Assembly (NCBI RefSeq): GCF_001426945.1
Contig: NZ_LMFS01000001.1
Span: 2,350,609 to 2,414,608 of the forward strand
DNA from: Pseudolabrys sp. Root1462
Lineage (GTDB): Bacteria > Pseudomonadota > Alphaproteobacteria > Rhizobiales > Xanthobacteraceae
Length of the DNA: 64,000 nucleotides
Reading direction: 5' to 3'
Shown here: positions 27,331 through 36,876 of the stretch, piece after piece
Layout: the number at the start of each line of letters is the position of its first letter
Position numbering within the stretch: the first letter of the stretch is position 1
The notes under the pieces: generated by a model
The model's input: only the letters and a program-made list of their open reading frames with translations
Database searches by the model: none
Told to the model about the DNA's origin: nothing
Position numbers and translations under genes: made by a program

Positions 27331-28419
27331 TCAGACCAGGACGACCTGTGCGGGCCCAATCGCTCCATACTTCGCCTTGTTGCCCGTAATCTCGATGGCT
27401 TCGGGCACTTTCTCGATCCCTTGAAGCACGTGCGTCACCGTTGGCTCGATGTGCACGCGCTTCGAGGCGACCAGATCGATCGCGTAATTGATGATGCGCG
27501 GCGACGGGCTGCGCGTACCGATTACGTGCAGGCCCTTCTTGTCGATCGGCCCGATCGGAACCGTCGAGCCGACCGGCAGATGGCCGAATTCGGAAATGCG
27601 GCCTTCGTTGCGCAGCATCGCCAGCCCCTGGATGAAGGTGTCGACACCGGCGTGGCCCTGCTCCTTGCTGCCACCGGCGCATTCGAGCACGACGTCACAG
27701 CCGAGACCTTTGGTGATCTCCATGACCGCCTCGACCGGGTCGGTCTTCGTCGCGTTGATGATGTGCGTGGCGCCAAGCTGCTTCGACAGCGCGAGCACCG
27801 GATCGCGCCGCGCGATCGCCACCACCTTTGCGGCGCCGGCGACGGCGGCGATCTGAGTGCAGAACAGGCCCATCGGTCCCTGACCGATGACGACGACGGT
27901 ATCGCCCATCGCAATGCCGACGCCTTCGATACGGCCCATCACCGACACCAGCGGCTGCATGCCGCACGCTTCGATGTCGGAGATTTCCGGCGGGATCGCC
28001 GCGATGGTGCTTGCCGGAATCGGGAAGTACTCGGCGAGGCAGCCGGGCGTGTCTTCCGAGACGTTGATGACCGAGCGGCAGAGATGCGACATCCCGGCGC
28101 TGCAGTACTTGCAGGTGCCGCAAGGCACGCCGCGATGATAGAAAACGCGATCGCCAAGCTTGACGTTGGTCACGCCGGCGCCGACTTCGACAACTTCGCC
28201 GCAGAATTCGTGGCCCCAGAGCTGCATGGGCGCCCGCTCGGCGAGCATGCGCTTGATGTTGTCATGCGACGGAACGGGCAGCCCGCGAAACTCGGCGATT
28301 TCGGTGACCGACAATTCGGCGTTGCGGACCTTGCACACCACCCAGCCGGGCTCGGCATGCGGCATCGGCACCTCTTCGAGGCGCATGTCGTTGAAGCCGT
28401 AGGAGAGCCAAGCCTTCAT
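27331..28419 (-). CDS. Zinc-dependent alcohol dehydrogenase (MDR family)
   Basis: A 362-aa medium-chain dehydrogenase. The catalytic zinc site is in GHEFCGEVVEVGAG, with a structural-zinc-like lobe VPCGTCKYCSAGMSHLCRSV (C-x2-C-x2-C-x7-C). The nucleotide-binding motif is VVVIGQGPMGLFCTQIAAVAGAAKVVAIARRD. Unusually, the residue after the early GD-R is followed by VFYHRG, so the proton-relay region differs from horse ADH types. AGGA precedes the ATG by 7 bp. It is the first gene of the minus-strand unit ADH, solute-binding protein, YciI, TIGR02444, amidase. Confidence 0.9.
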   Translation of the reverse strand: MKAWLSYGFNDMRLEEVPMPHAEPGWVVCKVRNAELSVTEIAEFRGLPVPSHDNIKRMLAERAPMQLWGHEFCGEVVEVGAGVTNVKLGDRVFYHRGVPCGTCKYCSAGMSHLCRSVINVSEDTPGCLAEYFPIPASTIAAIPPEISDIEACGMQPLVSVMGRIEGVGIAMGDTVVVIGQGPMGLFCTQIAAVAGAAKVVAIARRDPVLALSKQLGATHIINATKTDPVEAVMEITKGLGCDVVLECAGGSKEQGHAGVDTFIQGLAMLRNEGRISEFGHLPVGSTVPIGPIDKKGLHVIGTRSPSPRIINYAIDLVASKRVHIEPTVTHVLQGIEKVPEAIEITGNKAKYGAIGPAQVVLV

Positions 28420-28608
28420 ACCGATATCCTATAGTTTATCTATGTTATGCTTTTTAGTATAGTACCTAGTCTGAACAGGCAGTCAATTGCGCCATGTTTA
28501 TTTTGCGTCGCAGTGGCTGCCCCATCTTGTCGCGCATCGAGCCGTTTGTTTGTGCACGTCGTCCAAAGGTAACGGCGTCCGGCCTTCCGGCGCTCCACCT
28601 TTCGGCTT
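28420..28608. promoter_or_regulatory. AT-rich promoter region of the alcohol dehydrogenase unit
   Basis: 189 bp separate the ADH start from the CoxL stop. The ADH-proximal part (about 28425-28490) is strikingly AT-rich for this window and contains CTATGTTATG and TAGTATAG. Similar AT-rich stretches precede the Rieske, MFS and third ThDP genes, so this is probably the promoter and operator area. No single clear palindrome stands out. Confidence 0.45.
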
Positions 28609-30945
28609 TCATGCGCGCTCCGCGTTTCGTAACGCCGCCCACACGTTCTGGGCGGTCGCCGGCATGTCGATCCGAGGGACGCCCGCGCGGTATAGCGCAT
28701 CGGCAACCGCGTTCATGACGGCCGGCAAGGCGCCGACCGTTCCGGCTTCCCCTGCGCCCTTGGCGCCAAGCGGATTGGTGGCGGTCGGCACGGCGTGGCT
28801 GATGACGTCGAAAAACGGCAGGTGGCTGGCGCGCGGCATGCCATAGTCCATGAACGAGCCGGTCAAGAGTTGGCCGTCGGCATACGCGATGTGCTCCATC
28901 AGCGCCTGGCCGACACCCTGAGCGATGCCGCCATGCAGCTGGCCCTTGAGCAGCAGCGGGTTCATGACCTGGCCGACATCGTCCACCACGGTGTAGGCCA
29001 CCAGCTTTGTCACCCCGGTGTCGGGATCGATCTCGACCTCGCAGATGTGACAGCCATTGGGAAAGGTGGCGTCGCGCGGCGTCACGACCGCCTTGGCGTC
29101 GAGGCCGAAATCCATGTCGCGCGGCATGCGCGCGGGCAGATACGACGCACGCGCCACGTCGGCCAAAGCGATCTTGAGATCGGTGCCCGGCACGGCGAAA
29201 GCACCCTCGGTAAACTCCACATCGCCCTCGCCGACCTCGAGAAGATGCGCGGCGACCTTCTTGCCGCGATCGATGACGCGCTGCGCCGCGGTTGCGAAAG
29301 CGGTGCCGGCCGCCATCATGGTGCGGGAGCCGAACGAGCCGCGGCCATGTGCGACTTCATCGGTATCGCCGCTGACGATGCGTACCTGATCGGGCGCCAG
29401 ACCGAGATATTGCGCTGCGAACTGCTTGAGCACCGTCTCGTGGCCTTGGCCGTGCGAGTGGCTGCCGGAGACGACGGTGCAACTGCCGCTGGAATCAAAG
29501 CGGATCTCGACCGCCTCCTCCATGGGCATGCCCTGCGGACCGCCCGCGATCTCAATGACGCAGGCAATGCCGATGCCGCGCAGCAGGCCGCGCGCCTCGC
29601 TGGAACGGCGGCGGGCGTCGAAGCCTTTCCAGTCGGCAGCTTCGAGACAGCGGTCCATCACGGCTTCGAACTCGCCGCAATCGTAGGTGTAGACCAGCCC
29701 GGTCTTGTAAGGCATGGCGCTCGCCGGAATGAGGTTGCGACGACGCAATTCGGCCGGATCGACGTTCAGCTCACGCGCGGCGAGGTCAATGATCCGCTCG
29801 ATGCAGTATGACGCCTCGGGCCGCCCCGCCCCCCGAAACGGACAGGTCGGCGGCGTGTGGCTGAATGCGCCGGTGACGGCGACGTCGAACGCCGGGATCT
29901 TATAGACGCCGGCGAGGCCGCCGAGGTTGTTGGTCGATGAATGCAGGCCGTTGAGCGCGATATAGGCGCCAATATTAGCCACCGTTTCGACGCGCAGCGC
30001 CAGAAAGCGGCCGGCCTTGTCGAGCGCCAGCGCCACGTCGGAAATGTTGTCGCGCGCCTGGTGGTCGGACAGGAAGCCTTCGCTGCGCTCGGCCACCCAT
30101 TTCACGGGCTGGCCGACAATCCGCGACGCCCACAGCACCAGCACCTGCTCGGGATAAACGCTGCCCTTCATGCCGAATGAGCCGCCGACATCGTGAGCCA
30201 CAACGCGGAAACGGTTTGCCGGCTGGCGGAAAATGCCGGCAATCTCGCGCTGGATCGTGTGCGGCGACTGCAGGCTTGAGTAGAGCGTGTAACGACCGTC
30301 CTTTGCCGTGTAGTGACCGAGGGCATTGCGCGGCTCGATCGAGTTGGTCGTCATCCGGGTGATGATGAGGCGGTCACGGACGACGTGGTCGGCCCGGGCG
30401 AAAGCGGCTTCGGCCGCCGCCTTGTCGCCGAGCCGGAAGACGAAACAGCGATTGTCGCCCTGCCCCTCCCACACCACCGGTGCGTCGGCGTCGAGGCATT
30501 GCGCGGTATCGGTGACGTCGGGCAGCACCTCGTAGTCGATCTCGACCAGTTCGGCGGCGTCCTTGGCCTGCGCCAAAGTCTCGGCGACGACGGCGACGAC
30601 GGCGACGCCGCTGTGCGGCGCCACCTCCACGGCCAGCGGATAATACGGCGGCACGAAATTCGGCTCGCCATTGGCCTTGTGACGCTGCACCCGCGACGGC
30701 AGGGTGGCGATATTGGCCGCGACCACATCGACGCCGCTCAACACCGCCAGCACCCCGTCCACCGCCCTCGCCGCCTCGACATTGATGCTGACGATCCGCG
30801 CCGCGGCGTGCGGCGAACGTACCAGATAGAGCGAAGCGGCGGGCCCCAGATCGATATCATCGGTGTAGCGGCCGAGCCCGCCAGTCAGCCGCGCATCCTC
30901 GCTGCGCACCACAGATCGGCCGATGCCCCAGTCGAGTTCACGCAT
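28609..30945 (-). CDS. Molybdopterin-binding large subunit, CoxL/xanthine dehydrogenase family (form II-like)
   Basis: A 778-aa large subunit of the molybdenum hydroxylase family. Blocks seen are the N-terminal DARLTGGLGRYTDDIDL, the molybdopterin loop VAHDVGGSFGMKGSVYPEQ, FRGAGRPEASYCIER at about residue 370, and KGAGEAGTVGA near the C-terminus with the conserved general-base Glu. The PFRGAGR sequence is form II-like; true CO dehydrogenases have AYRCSFR. The usual FAD and 2Fe-2S subunit genes are absent from the window. The gene closes a ten-gene minus-strand unit, 15 bp after the permease. The substrate is unknown; an aldehyde or N-heterocycle is the family norm. Confidence 0.88.
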   Translation of the reverse strand: MRELDWGIGRSVVRSEDARLTGGLGRYTDDIDLGPAASLYLVRSPHAAARIVSINVEAARAVDGVLAVLSGVDVVAANIATLPSRVQRHKANGEPNFVPPYYPLAVEVAPHSGVAVVAVVAETLAQAKDAAELVEIDYEVLPDVTDTAQCLDADAPVVWEGQGDNRCFVFRLGDKAAAEAAFARADHVVRDRLIITRMTTNSIEPRNALGHYTAKDGRYTLYSSLQSPHTIQREIAGIFRQPANRFRVVAHDVGGSFGMKGSVYPEQVLVLWASRIVGQPVKWVAERSEGFLSDHQARDNISDVALALDKAGRFLALRVETVANIGAYIALNGLHSSTNNLGGLAGVYKIPAFDVAVTGAFSHTPPTCPFRGAGRPEASYCIERIIDLAARELNVDPAELRRRNLIPASAMPYKTGLVYTYDCGEFEAVMDRCLEAADWKGFDARRRSSEARGLLRGIGIACVIEIAGGPQGMPMEEAVEIRFDSSGSCTVVSGSHSHGQGHETVLKQFAAQYLGLAPDQVRIVSGDTDEVAHGRGSFGSRTMMAAGTAFATAAQRVIDRGKKVAAHLLEVGEGDVEFTEGAFAVPGTDLKIALADVARASYLPARMPRDMDFGLDAKAVVTPRDATFPNGCHICEVEIDPDTGVTKLVAYTVVDDVGQVMNPLLLKGQLHGGIAQGVGQALMEHIAYADGQLLTGSFMDYGMPRASHLPFFDVISHAVPTATNPLGAKGAGEAGTVGALPAVMNAVADALYRAGVPRIDMPATAQNVWAALRNAERA

Positions 30946-30960
30946 GCCGCGGCCAATACC

Positions 30961-31800
30961 TCATGCGCCCGAGGTCGCGGCGAGCGCGGCCTTGTCGGCG
31001 GCGCGTTCCGCGGCCGTCGTCTTTTGCCCGCGTCTGCCGAGAAAACCCTGCAGCAGACTCAAGGCGAAATTCATGAAAGCGGCAGTGGCAAAGATCAGAA
31101 TGGCATCGGCATAGACCGACGCGATACGGAACTGATCGGCGTAGCGGATCAGACGGAAGCCGAGGCCGCCTTGCGAGTTGGCAATCTCGGCGGACAGCAC
31201 GCCGATGATCGACATCGACATGGCGAGGCGCAGGCTGGTGAGCACAGGATTGGCCATCGCCGGCAGATAGACCTTGCTGAACATCTGCCAGGTGGAAAGA
31301 TTGAAGCTGCGGCCGGTCAGCAGAAAGATTTTCGGAATCTGCACGAACGCGCTGGTCGTGCTCAGCACCACCGGAAAGAACGCCGACAGCGATGCCTTGG
31401 CAATCTTGGATTCGATGCCGAGGCCGAATACCAGGAAGATGATCGGCAGGAAGATCACCTTGGGCGTGCCACCCAGCGCGGTGACGAACGGCTCGAAGAC
31501 GCGCCGGCCGAATGGCCGCAGGCCGAGCAAAATGCCGAGAACCAACGCGATCAGCGAACCGGCGATAAAGCCGGCCGTGGCCGCGAACACGGTCAGACCA
31601 AGATCGACGTAGAAGTCCTTCGCCATCAGTTCCTGCACCAGCGCCACGATCACGGCCCAGGTCGGCGGAATGACACCTTCGTAGAAAACGCCTGAGCGCG
31701 CAGCGAACTCCCACAGCGCCACCAGAGCCAGAATGGTGCACACCCGGATCCACAGAACCTGGAGATGAAGCGCGTGTTGTCTCGGGTCGAATATCTTCAT
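30961..31800 (-). CDS. ABC transporter permease (nitrate/taurine type), second of pair
   Basis: A 279-aa permease with about six helices. The EAA-like loop is in the segment VYLPAMANPVLTSLRLAMSMSIIGVLSAEIANSQGGLG, typical of SsuC/TauC. The ATG at 31800 overlaps the stop of the preceding permease as ATGA, which makes it the best start even though the frame is open to 31815. The C-terminal tail is charged and Ala-rich. With the other permease, the ATPase at 40950 and the receptor at 26314 it would complete one importer. Confidence 0.88.
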   Translation of the reverse strand: MKIFDPRQHALHLQVLWIRVCTILALVALWEFAARSGVFYEGVIPPTWAVIVALVQELMAKDFYVDLGLTVFAATAGFIAGSLIALVLGILLGLRPFGRRVFEPFVTALGGTPKVIFLPIIFLVFGLGIESKIAKASLSAFFPVVLSTTSAFVQIPKIFLLTGRSFNLSTWQMFSKVYLPAMANPVLTSLRLAMSMSIIGVLSAEIANSQGGLGFRLIRYADQFRIASVYADAILIFATAAFMNFALSLLQGFLGRRGQKTTAAERAADKAALAATSGA

Positions 31801-32591
31801 CGCGACCGGATCCATTGTTCGCCGCGGCCGATCAACCAGTTCAGCAGGACACTGACCGCCGCGACGGCGACGATCGCCGAATAGGTACCCGGAATATCGA
31901 AGCGGAAATAACGGTCGGCAACGATGCGGCCGAGGCCGCCGACATCAACGAGATACTCGACCGCGACGATGTTGATCAGCGTGTACATCAACGCCAGACG
32001 CACGCCGGTGGCGATGGTCGGCGCCGCGGCCGGCACCATGATGCGCCAGAAGATCGCGTTCTTGGACAGCGCATAGCTGTGCCCGACATTGATGAAGGTC
32101 TGTTTGACGCCGAGGAAGCCCTCCTGGACGTGCAGGATCAGCGGGATGACGCCCGGCAGGAATCCCATGACGATAAGCGTCACCTGGTTGCGGCCAAAGA
32201 CGACGAGGAACAACGGGTACAGCAGGAAAATCGGCGCGGCCGACAGCGAGGCCAGCCAACTCGTATAGGCGATGCCGACGGCGCGTCGCTTGTACATCAG
32301 GTGGCCCAGCGGGACCGCGACCAGGATTTCGAGCCCGACCGCGGTCAAGGTCGACGTCAGGGTGGATCGCAGTGCGCCGAGAATATCGACCTTGGCCTGC
32401 AGGTCGACGATGCCAAGGATCGTCGCACTCGGCTCGGCGACGATCGCGCGCGAGACGAGGCCGCTTCGCACCAGGCCCTCAAGCAGAAGAAGGAATGCCA
32501 CAAGCAAGCCGAACGAGCAGAACGCCGGCGAACTCAGAAGCCGGATCACGAAAGGTCGTCCATTTGCCGGTCGGTTCGCCATGTCAGGCAT
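31797..32591 (-). CDS. ABC transporter permease (nitrate/taurine type), first of pair
   Basis: A 264-aa permease with about six helices. The SsuC-like core SYALSKNAIFWRIMVPAAAPTIATGVRLALMYTLINIVAVEYLVDVGGLG holds the ATPase-contacting loop. The start ATG at 32591 overlaps the ThDP enzyme's end by 8 bp, so translation is probably coupled. An in-frame ATG at 32582 is possible. Confidence 0.88.
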   Translation of the reverse strand: MPDMANRPANGRPFVIRLLSSPAFCSFGLLVAFLLLLEGLVRSGLVSRAIVAEPSATILGIVDLQAKVDILGALRSTLTSTLTAVGLEILVAVPLGHLMYKRRAVGIAYTSWLASLSAAPIFLLYPLFLVVFGRNQVTLIVMGFLPGVIPLILHVQEGFLGVKQTFINVGHSYALSKNAIFWRIMVPAAAPTIATGVRLALMYTLINIVAVEYLVDVGGLGRIVADRYFRFDIPGTYSAIVAVAAVSVLLNWLIGRGEQWIRSR

Positions 32592-34326
32592 CGCTCAACC
32601 AATCGAAACTTGCGCCCCGCGAGGGGTCGATGACGACGTCGATGACATAAGGCTTGCCAGCCTCGGCCGCCTTGATGCCGCGTTCAAGCGCGGCGAAAAG
32701 ATCCCCGGCCTTCTCGATCGGACCTTCAGCCTCGACGCCAAAGTCGCGCGCCAGGCCGGCAAGATCGACCGCCGGGTCATCGATGCGCTGGCCGATCCAG
32801 CGATTGGCGACCGGACGCTTGCGCTCGCGGGCCACGGTCTCCTGCTGGATTTCATCGGTGAAATAGGACCGGTTGTTCGCCACCACCATCAGCAGCGGGA
32901 TGTTGTAATGCGCTGCCGTCCATAGTGCCGACACAGCGCCGAGGAATTCGCCGTCGCCCATGATGCCAACGACGACACGCCCCGAGCCGGCCAAAGCCAG
33001 TGCGGCACCCACGGTCATTCCGGGACCGGAGCCGACCCCGCCACCGCCGTCATACCCGAGATAGTCGAGCGGCTCGCGGAACGGATAGCTGGCGGACGGC
33101 CAATTCAGCGGCGCTCGCGCCAGCGTGATCTGGCGGCCGTCACGGAGCTTCGCCATGGCCTGCCCCAGATCCGCGAGCGTCGGCGTCAAAGCGGGATCGC
33201 CGGTGAAGTCGGGCGCCCTCTTCTGCTCGATCGCCATAGGCTTGGCCGGCGGTTTGAGACGATCCAGTAGCGCTGCAACCGCCATGTGCGGCTCGACGGC
33301 CATATCGAGATCGACGGGGGCCAGGCGCTGATGATCGCCACTGTAGGAATTGTGCGCGTGATGATCGACCGAAACGCTGATCACTTTGGCGCTGCCGCCG
33401 GCCTGAAGCATGGTATCGGCAAGGTCATACCAATCGAGGCTGAGGACGAGATCGGCCTTGCCGATGGCCGCCTTGTCGTTCGGCGACAGGAACAGGTCGG
33501 CCGGCCCACCGTGCAGTGGATGCTCGGTCGGAAACGACGCGCCCATACGCAAATCGGTGACGACGCGCGCCTTAAGGCGCTCGGCCAGCGCGACGCGCCG
33601 GTCCCACTGCTCCCGGTCAAGCGAAACGCGACCGATCAGCATGACGATGTTCTTCGCCGCGGACAGCATTGCCACGGCACTGTCGAGTGCCTCTTTCGAC
33701 GGTGTGGCCGGGGCCTTCGGCTTGTAGCGCGCGATATCCGGCAACGCGATATCGCCTTGCAACGCGTCTTCCTGTAAGCGGCGATCGAGAATAACGTAAG
33801 AAGGACCGCACGGTGCCGTGTTCGACGCCTGATACGCACGCAGAATGCTGTCGATCTGGGCGCGCGGCGTGGTCGGCTGCTCGTCCCATTTGACAAAGTG
33901 ACGGACCAAAGCGCCCTGATCGCGGAAGGTATGACTCCAGTCGATCCAGTTGCGACGCACGGCGCTGTCCACCGCACCAGTGGCGCCGAGAATGAGCATC
34001 GGCACGCGGTCGCACCAGGCATTGAAGATCGACATCATACCGGCCATCAGTCCGACATTGCTGTGCACCACCACAGCCATCGGCTCACCGCAGGCCTTGT
34101 AATAGCCGTGCGCAATCGCCACGACCGATTGTTCATGCAAAGACAGCAGCATCTGCGGCTTCTCATTGCCGAGATAATTGATCAGGCTGTCATGCAGACC
34201 GCGGAAGCTCGAGCCCGGATTAACGCAAACGTATTTGATGCCGAGACGGCGCAGCAGCTCGGCGACAATGTCGCTGCCCCAACCCAGCACCGGCTTTGCA
34301 TCTTTTTCCGTCAGGTCGGATTTCAT
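32584..34326 (-). CDS. ThDP-dependent enzyme 1, benzoylformate-decarboxylase-like
   Basis: A 580-aa thiamine-diphosphate enzyme with the three-domain Pyr/central/PP layout of 2-oxo acid decarboxylases. NPGS is at 36-39, the cofactor-activating Glu65 is in LSLHEQSVVAIAHGY, and a conserved His88 is in VVHSNVG. The ThDP/Mg motif GDGEF...NN spans about 457-485. The closest familiar pattern is benzoylformate decarboxylase, but the second active-site His region is DWYDL instead. Aldehyde dehydrogenase and an FMN 2-hydroxyacid dehydrogenase are encoded directly upstream, as in mandelate pathways. It is one of three close paralogs in this window. Confidence 0.85.
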   Translation of the reverse strand: MKSDLTEKDAKPVLGWGSDIVAELLRRLGIKYVCVNPGSSFRGLHDSLINYLGNEKPQMLLSLHEQSVVAIAHGYYKACGEPMAVVVHSNVGLMAGMMSIFNAWCDRVPMLILGATGAVDSAVRRNWIDWSHTFRDQGALVRHFVKWDEQPTTPRAQIDSILRAYQASNTAPCGPSYVILDRRLQEDALQGDIALPDIARYKPKAPATPSKEALDSAVAMLSAAKNIVMLIGRVSLDREQWDRRVALAERLKARVVTDLRMGASFPTEHPLHGGPADLFLSPNDKAAIGKADLVLSLDWYDLADTMLQAGGSAKVISVSVDHHAHNSYSGDHQRLAPVDLDMAVEPHMAVAALLDRLKPPAKPMAIEQKRAPDFTGDPALTPTLADLGQAMAKLRDGRQITLARAPLNWPSASYPFREPLDYLGYDGGGGVGSGPGMTVGAALALAGSGRVVVGIMGDGEFLGAVSALWTAAHYNIPLLMVVANNRSYFTDEIQQETVARERKRPVANRWIGQRIDDPAVDLAGLARDFGVEAEGPIEKAGDLFAALERGIKAAEAGKPYVIDVVIDPSRGASFDWLSDA

Positions 34327-34333
34327 CGGCCCA

Positions 34334-35767
34334 CTACTGGTAGGTTTCGGTGATGGTCTTAATGTTCATGTGCTCGAGCAGACCTTCGATGCCGGACTCG
34401 CGGCCGATGCCGCTGTCCTTCATGCCGCCGAACGGTCCTTCCGGAGCTGTCACGGTGACGCCGTTGATGGCGATAACGCCGGCCTGCAGCGTTTCGCCGA
34501 TCCGCGCTGCGTAAGACTGCGAGCGCGTGAAGGCATAAGCCGCAAGCCCGTATGGGAGACGGTTCGCTTCCTTGACGACGCCATCGAAATCCTTGAACGG
34601 CACGATGGGCGCCAGCGGCCCGAACGGCTCGGTATTCATCAGGCTGGCCTCGTTCGACAGGCCGGTGATGACGGTAGGTTCGAAGAAGAACCCGGTATTG
34701 CCTTTACGACGGCCGCCGGCCGCGACACGCCCGCCGCGCGCTTCGGCATCGGCGACCAGTTTTTCCATGGCCTCGATGCGGCGCGCATTGGCCAGCGGAC
34801 CCATCTGCGATTTCGGATCGAGGCCGCTGCCGACCTGGAGCGCGGAGGCTGCCGCCGTGAACCCCGCGACAAACCTATCGTAGAGAGACTCGTGGATGAA
34901 GAAGCGCGAGCCGGCGGTGCACACCTGTCCGGCATTACGGAAACGGCTGCCGACCGACAACGAGACGGCTCGGTCGAGATCGGCATCCTCGAAGACGATG
35001 ACCGGTGCGTGTCCGCCGAGCTCGAGCGTGACTTTCTTGAAATCATGGCTGGCGAGCGATGCAATATGCCTGCCAACATTGGTCGAGCCGGTCAGCGTAA
35101 CTTTGCGGATGATCGGCGATTTGATGAGGCGTTCGGAAACCTGCGCCGGTTCGCCGAACAGTATATTGACGACGCCCTTGGGCACGCCGGCCTGCTCGCA
35201 CGCCTTGCCCAGCGCCACCGCGGTGCCTGGCGTCTCCTCCGCCGGCTTGAGCACGATCGAGCAACCCGCGGCGAGCGCATGGGCGATCTTGCGGCCCGGC
35301 ATCATGCAGGGGAAATTCCACGGCGAGAACGCCGCCACCGGCCCGATCGGCTCATGCACCACCATGGTGCGGGTATTGGCAACGCGGCTCGGCACCAGGC
35401 GGCCGTAGATGCGCCGGGATTCTTCCGCCAACCACTCGAACAGTTCGGCCGTTGCGCCGACTTCGGTGCGCGCCTCGGCGATCGGCTTGCCCTGCTCCAG
35501 GGTCATCGTGTTGGCGATGGCGTCGGTCTGCTCGCGCAGCAGCGTCGCGATCTTGCGGATGACCTTGGCGCGCTCCTGCGGCAGCACCTTCTTCCAGACC
35601 TCGAAGCCGCGCTCGGCGGCCGCCAGCGCCCGGTCGATATCGTCAAACGACGCGAACGGCACGCGGCCGATCTCCTCGCCGGTCGCCGGATTGAGCACGG
35701 CGCCGCTGCGCTTGCCGTCGCCCGTGCTCCACGCGCCGTCGATGAAGAACGCCAGGCGGTCGTGCAT
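34334..35767 (-). CDS. Aldehyde dehydrogenase 1 (GabD-like)
   Basis: A 477-aa NAD(P)-dependent aldehyde dehydrogenase. NAD-binding and catalytic blocks are FSPWNFPCMMPGRKIAHALAAG, KVTLELGGHAPVIVFEDADLD (general-base Glu) and NAGQVCTAGSRFF (nucleophile Cys). The overall pattern is that of succinate-semialdehyde dehydrogenases. The ATG at 35767 lies 2 bp after the stop of the FMN dehydrogenase, so translation is coupled. It should oxidise the aldehyde released by ThDP enzyme 1, encoded 7 bp downstream. Confidence 0.92.
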   Translation of the reverse strand: MHDRLAFFIDGAWSTGDGKRSGAVLNPATGEEIGRVPFASFDDIDRALAAAERGFEVWKKVLPQERAKVIRKIATLLREQTDAIANTMTLEQGKPIAEARTEVGATAELFEWLAEESRRIYGRLVPSRVANTRTMVVHEPIGPVAAFSPWNFPCMMPGRKIAHALAAGCSIVLKPAEETPGTAVALGKACEQAGVPKGVVNILFGEPAQVSERLIKSPIIRKVTLTGSTNVGRHIASLASHDFKKVTLELGGHAPVIVFEDADLDRAVSLSVGSRFRNAGQVCTAGSRFFIHESLYDRFVAGFTAAASALQVGSGLDPKSQMGPLANARRIEAMEKLVADAEARGGRVAAGGRRKGNTGFFFEPTVITGLSNEASLMNTEPFGPLAPIVPFKDFDGVVKEANRLPYGLAAYAFTRSQSYAARIGETLQAGVIAINGVTVTAPEGPFGGMKDSGIGRESGIEGLLEHMNIKTITETYQ

Positions 35768-35769
35768 GT

Positions 35770-36846
35770 TCAGACCAATCTGCCGTTCGGCATATGAGCG
35801 AAGGTGCTCATCTCGTGGCACGGCCCGAGCGGATCGACCGAGCAGAGATAATCCTTCGTCAATTCCTTGAACGAGACGAGGCCGAGCAGCGCCAGCGTAT
35901 TGGTGATCTCGCGCTCGATCAGTTCGAGAGAACGCACCAGACCGTCGGCGCCGCCGGCGGCCAGCGCCCAGCCCTGCATCCGGCCGATCAGCACCGCGTC
36001 GGCGCCGAGCGCAACCGCCTTGATGACGTCCGAGCCCCGTAGAAACCCGCCATCGACGAGAATGCGGGCCTTGCCCGCCGCCGCGGCAACCACGGTCGGC
36101 AGCGTTTCCATCGCGCCGAGACAATGATCGAGCTGACGACCGCCGTGGTTGGAGACATAGATGATGTCGACGCCGCGCTCGACGGCCAGCTTGGTGTCGG
36201 CGGCGGTGGCTACGCCCTTGAGAATGAACGGCCCGCCCCACTCCGCTTTGATCCAGTCCATCAACTCCCAGGTAATGGCGGACTGCAGGTGGCGGTTGGT
36301 CTGCGCCTTCACGCTCGGCGGCTGATATTGATTCATCAGCTGGCGTTCACGGATGCTGTAAACCGCCGAGTCCACTGTCAGCGCCAGCGCGGCATAGCCC
36401 GCCGCCTTGACGCGGCCGATGATGTCTTTTAGCCAGGCCTTGTCCCCGCGCACGTAGAGCTGAAAGATCTTCGGCCCTTCCGCGGACTTGGCGCAGTCCT
36501 CCAGACTCGGCTGCGTGATCGACGAGATCATTGGAATGGTGCCGAACTTCGCGGCCGCGGCGCAGGACGACGCACCACCGCCTTCATGAATCGCCTGCAG
36601 CGAGCCTATCGGCGCCAGCATCACCGGGATGCGCAGCTTGTGGCCGAGGAAGGTGGTCGATGGATCGACCTTGGAAACATCGCGGCAGACGCGCGGCAGG
36701 AAGGCCAGCTTGTCGAGCGCATAGCGGTTGCGCCGCAAGGTCGTCTCGGACTCAGCGGCGCCGGTCAGATAGTCCCACACATCCTGGGTCAGATTCTTGC
36801 GGGCAACCTCGATGATTTCCTGGTTGCAGGTGAAGTCCGCGGCCAT
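35770..36846 (-). CDS. FMN-dependent 2-hydroxyacid dehydrogenase/oxidase (mandelate/lactate type)
   Basis: A 358-aa TIM-barrel flavoenzyme. Active-site elements are Tyr131 in FQLYV, Lys210 in PFILKGV, and the catalytic base His234 with Arg237 in VSNHGGRQLD. FMN phosphate binding is in DGGFLRGSDVIKAVALGADAVLIGR. It would oxidise an (S)-2-hydroxy acid to the 2-oxo acid that feeds ThDP enzyme 1. The segment between residues 170 and 195 is short, so it lacks the long membrane-binding loop of bacterial mandelate dehydrogenase. GGAG lies 7 bp before the ATG. Confidence 0.9.
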   Translation of the reverse strand: MAADFTCNQEIIEVARKNLTQDVWDYLTGAAESETTLRRNRYALDKLAFLPRVCRDVSKVDPSTTFLGHKLRIPVMLAPIGSLQAIHEGGGASSCAAAAKFGTIPMISSITQPSLEDCAKSAEGPKIFQLYVRGDKAWLKDIIGRVKAAGYAALALTVDSAVYSIRERQLMNQYQPPSVKAQTNRHLQSAITWELMDWIKAEWGGPFILKGVATAADTKLAVERGVDIIYVSNHGGRQLDHCLGAMETLPTVVAAAAGKARILVDGGFLRGSDVIKAVALGADAVLIGRMQGWALAAGGADGLVRSLELIEREITNTLALLGLVSFKELTKDYLCSVDPLGPCHEMSTFAHMPNGRLV

Positions 36847-36876
36847 CCCAGAGCTCCGTTACCCTATTGGTCTCGA

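Noticed and set aside
32584-34326. Calling the ThDP enzymes acetolactate synthases
   Set aside because: No small regulatory subunit and no FAD-binding pattern; active-site residues and context fit 2-oxo acid decarboxylases better.
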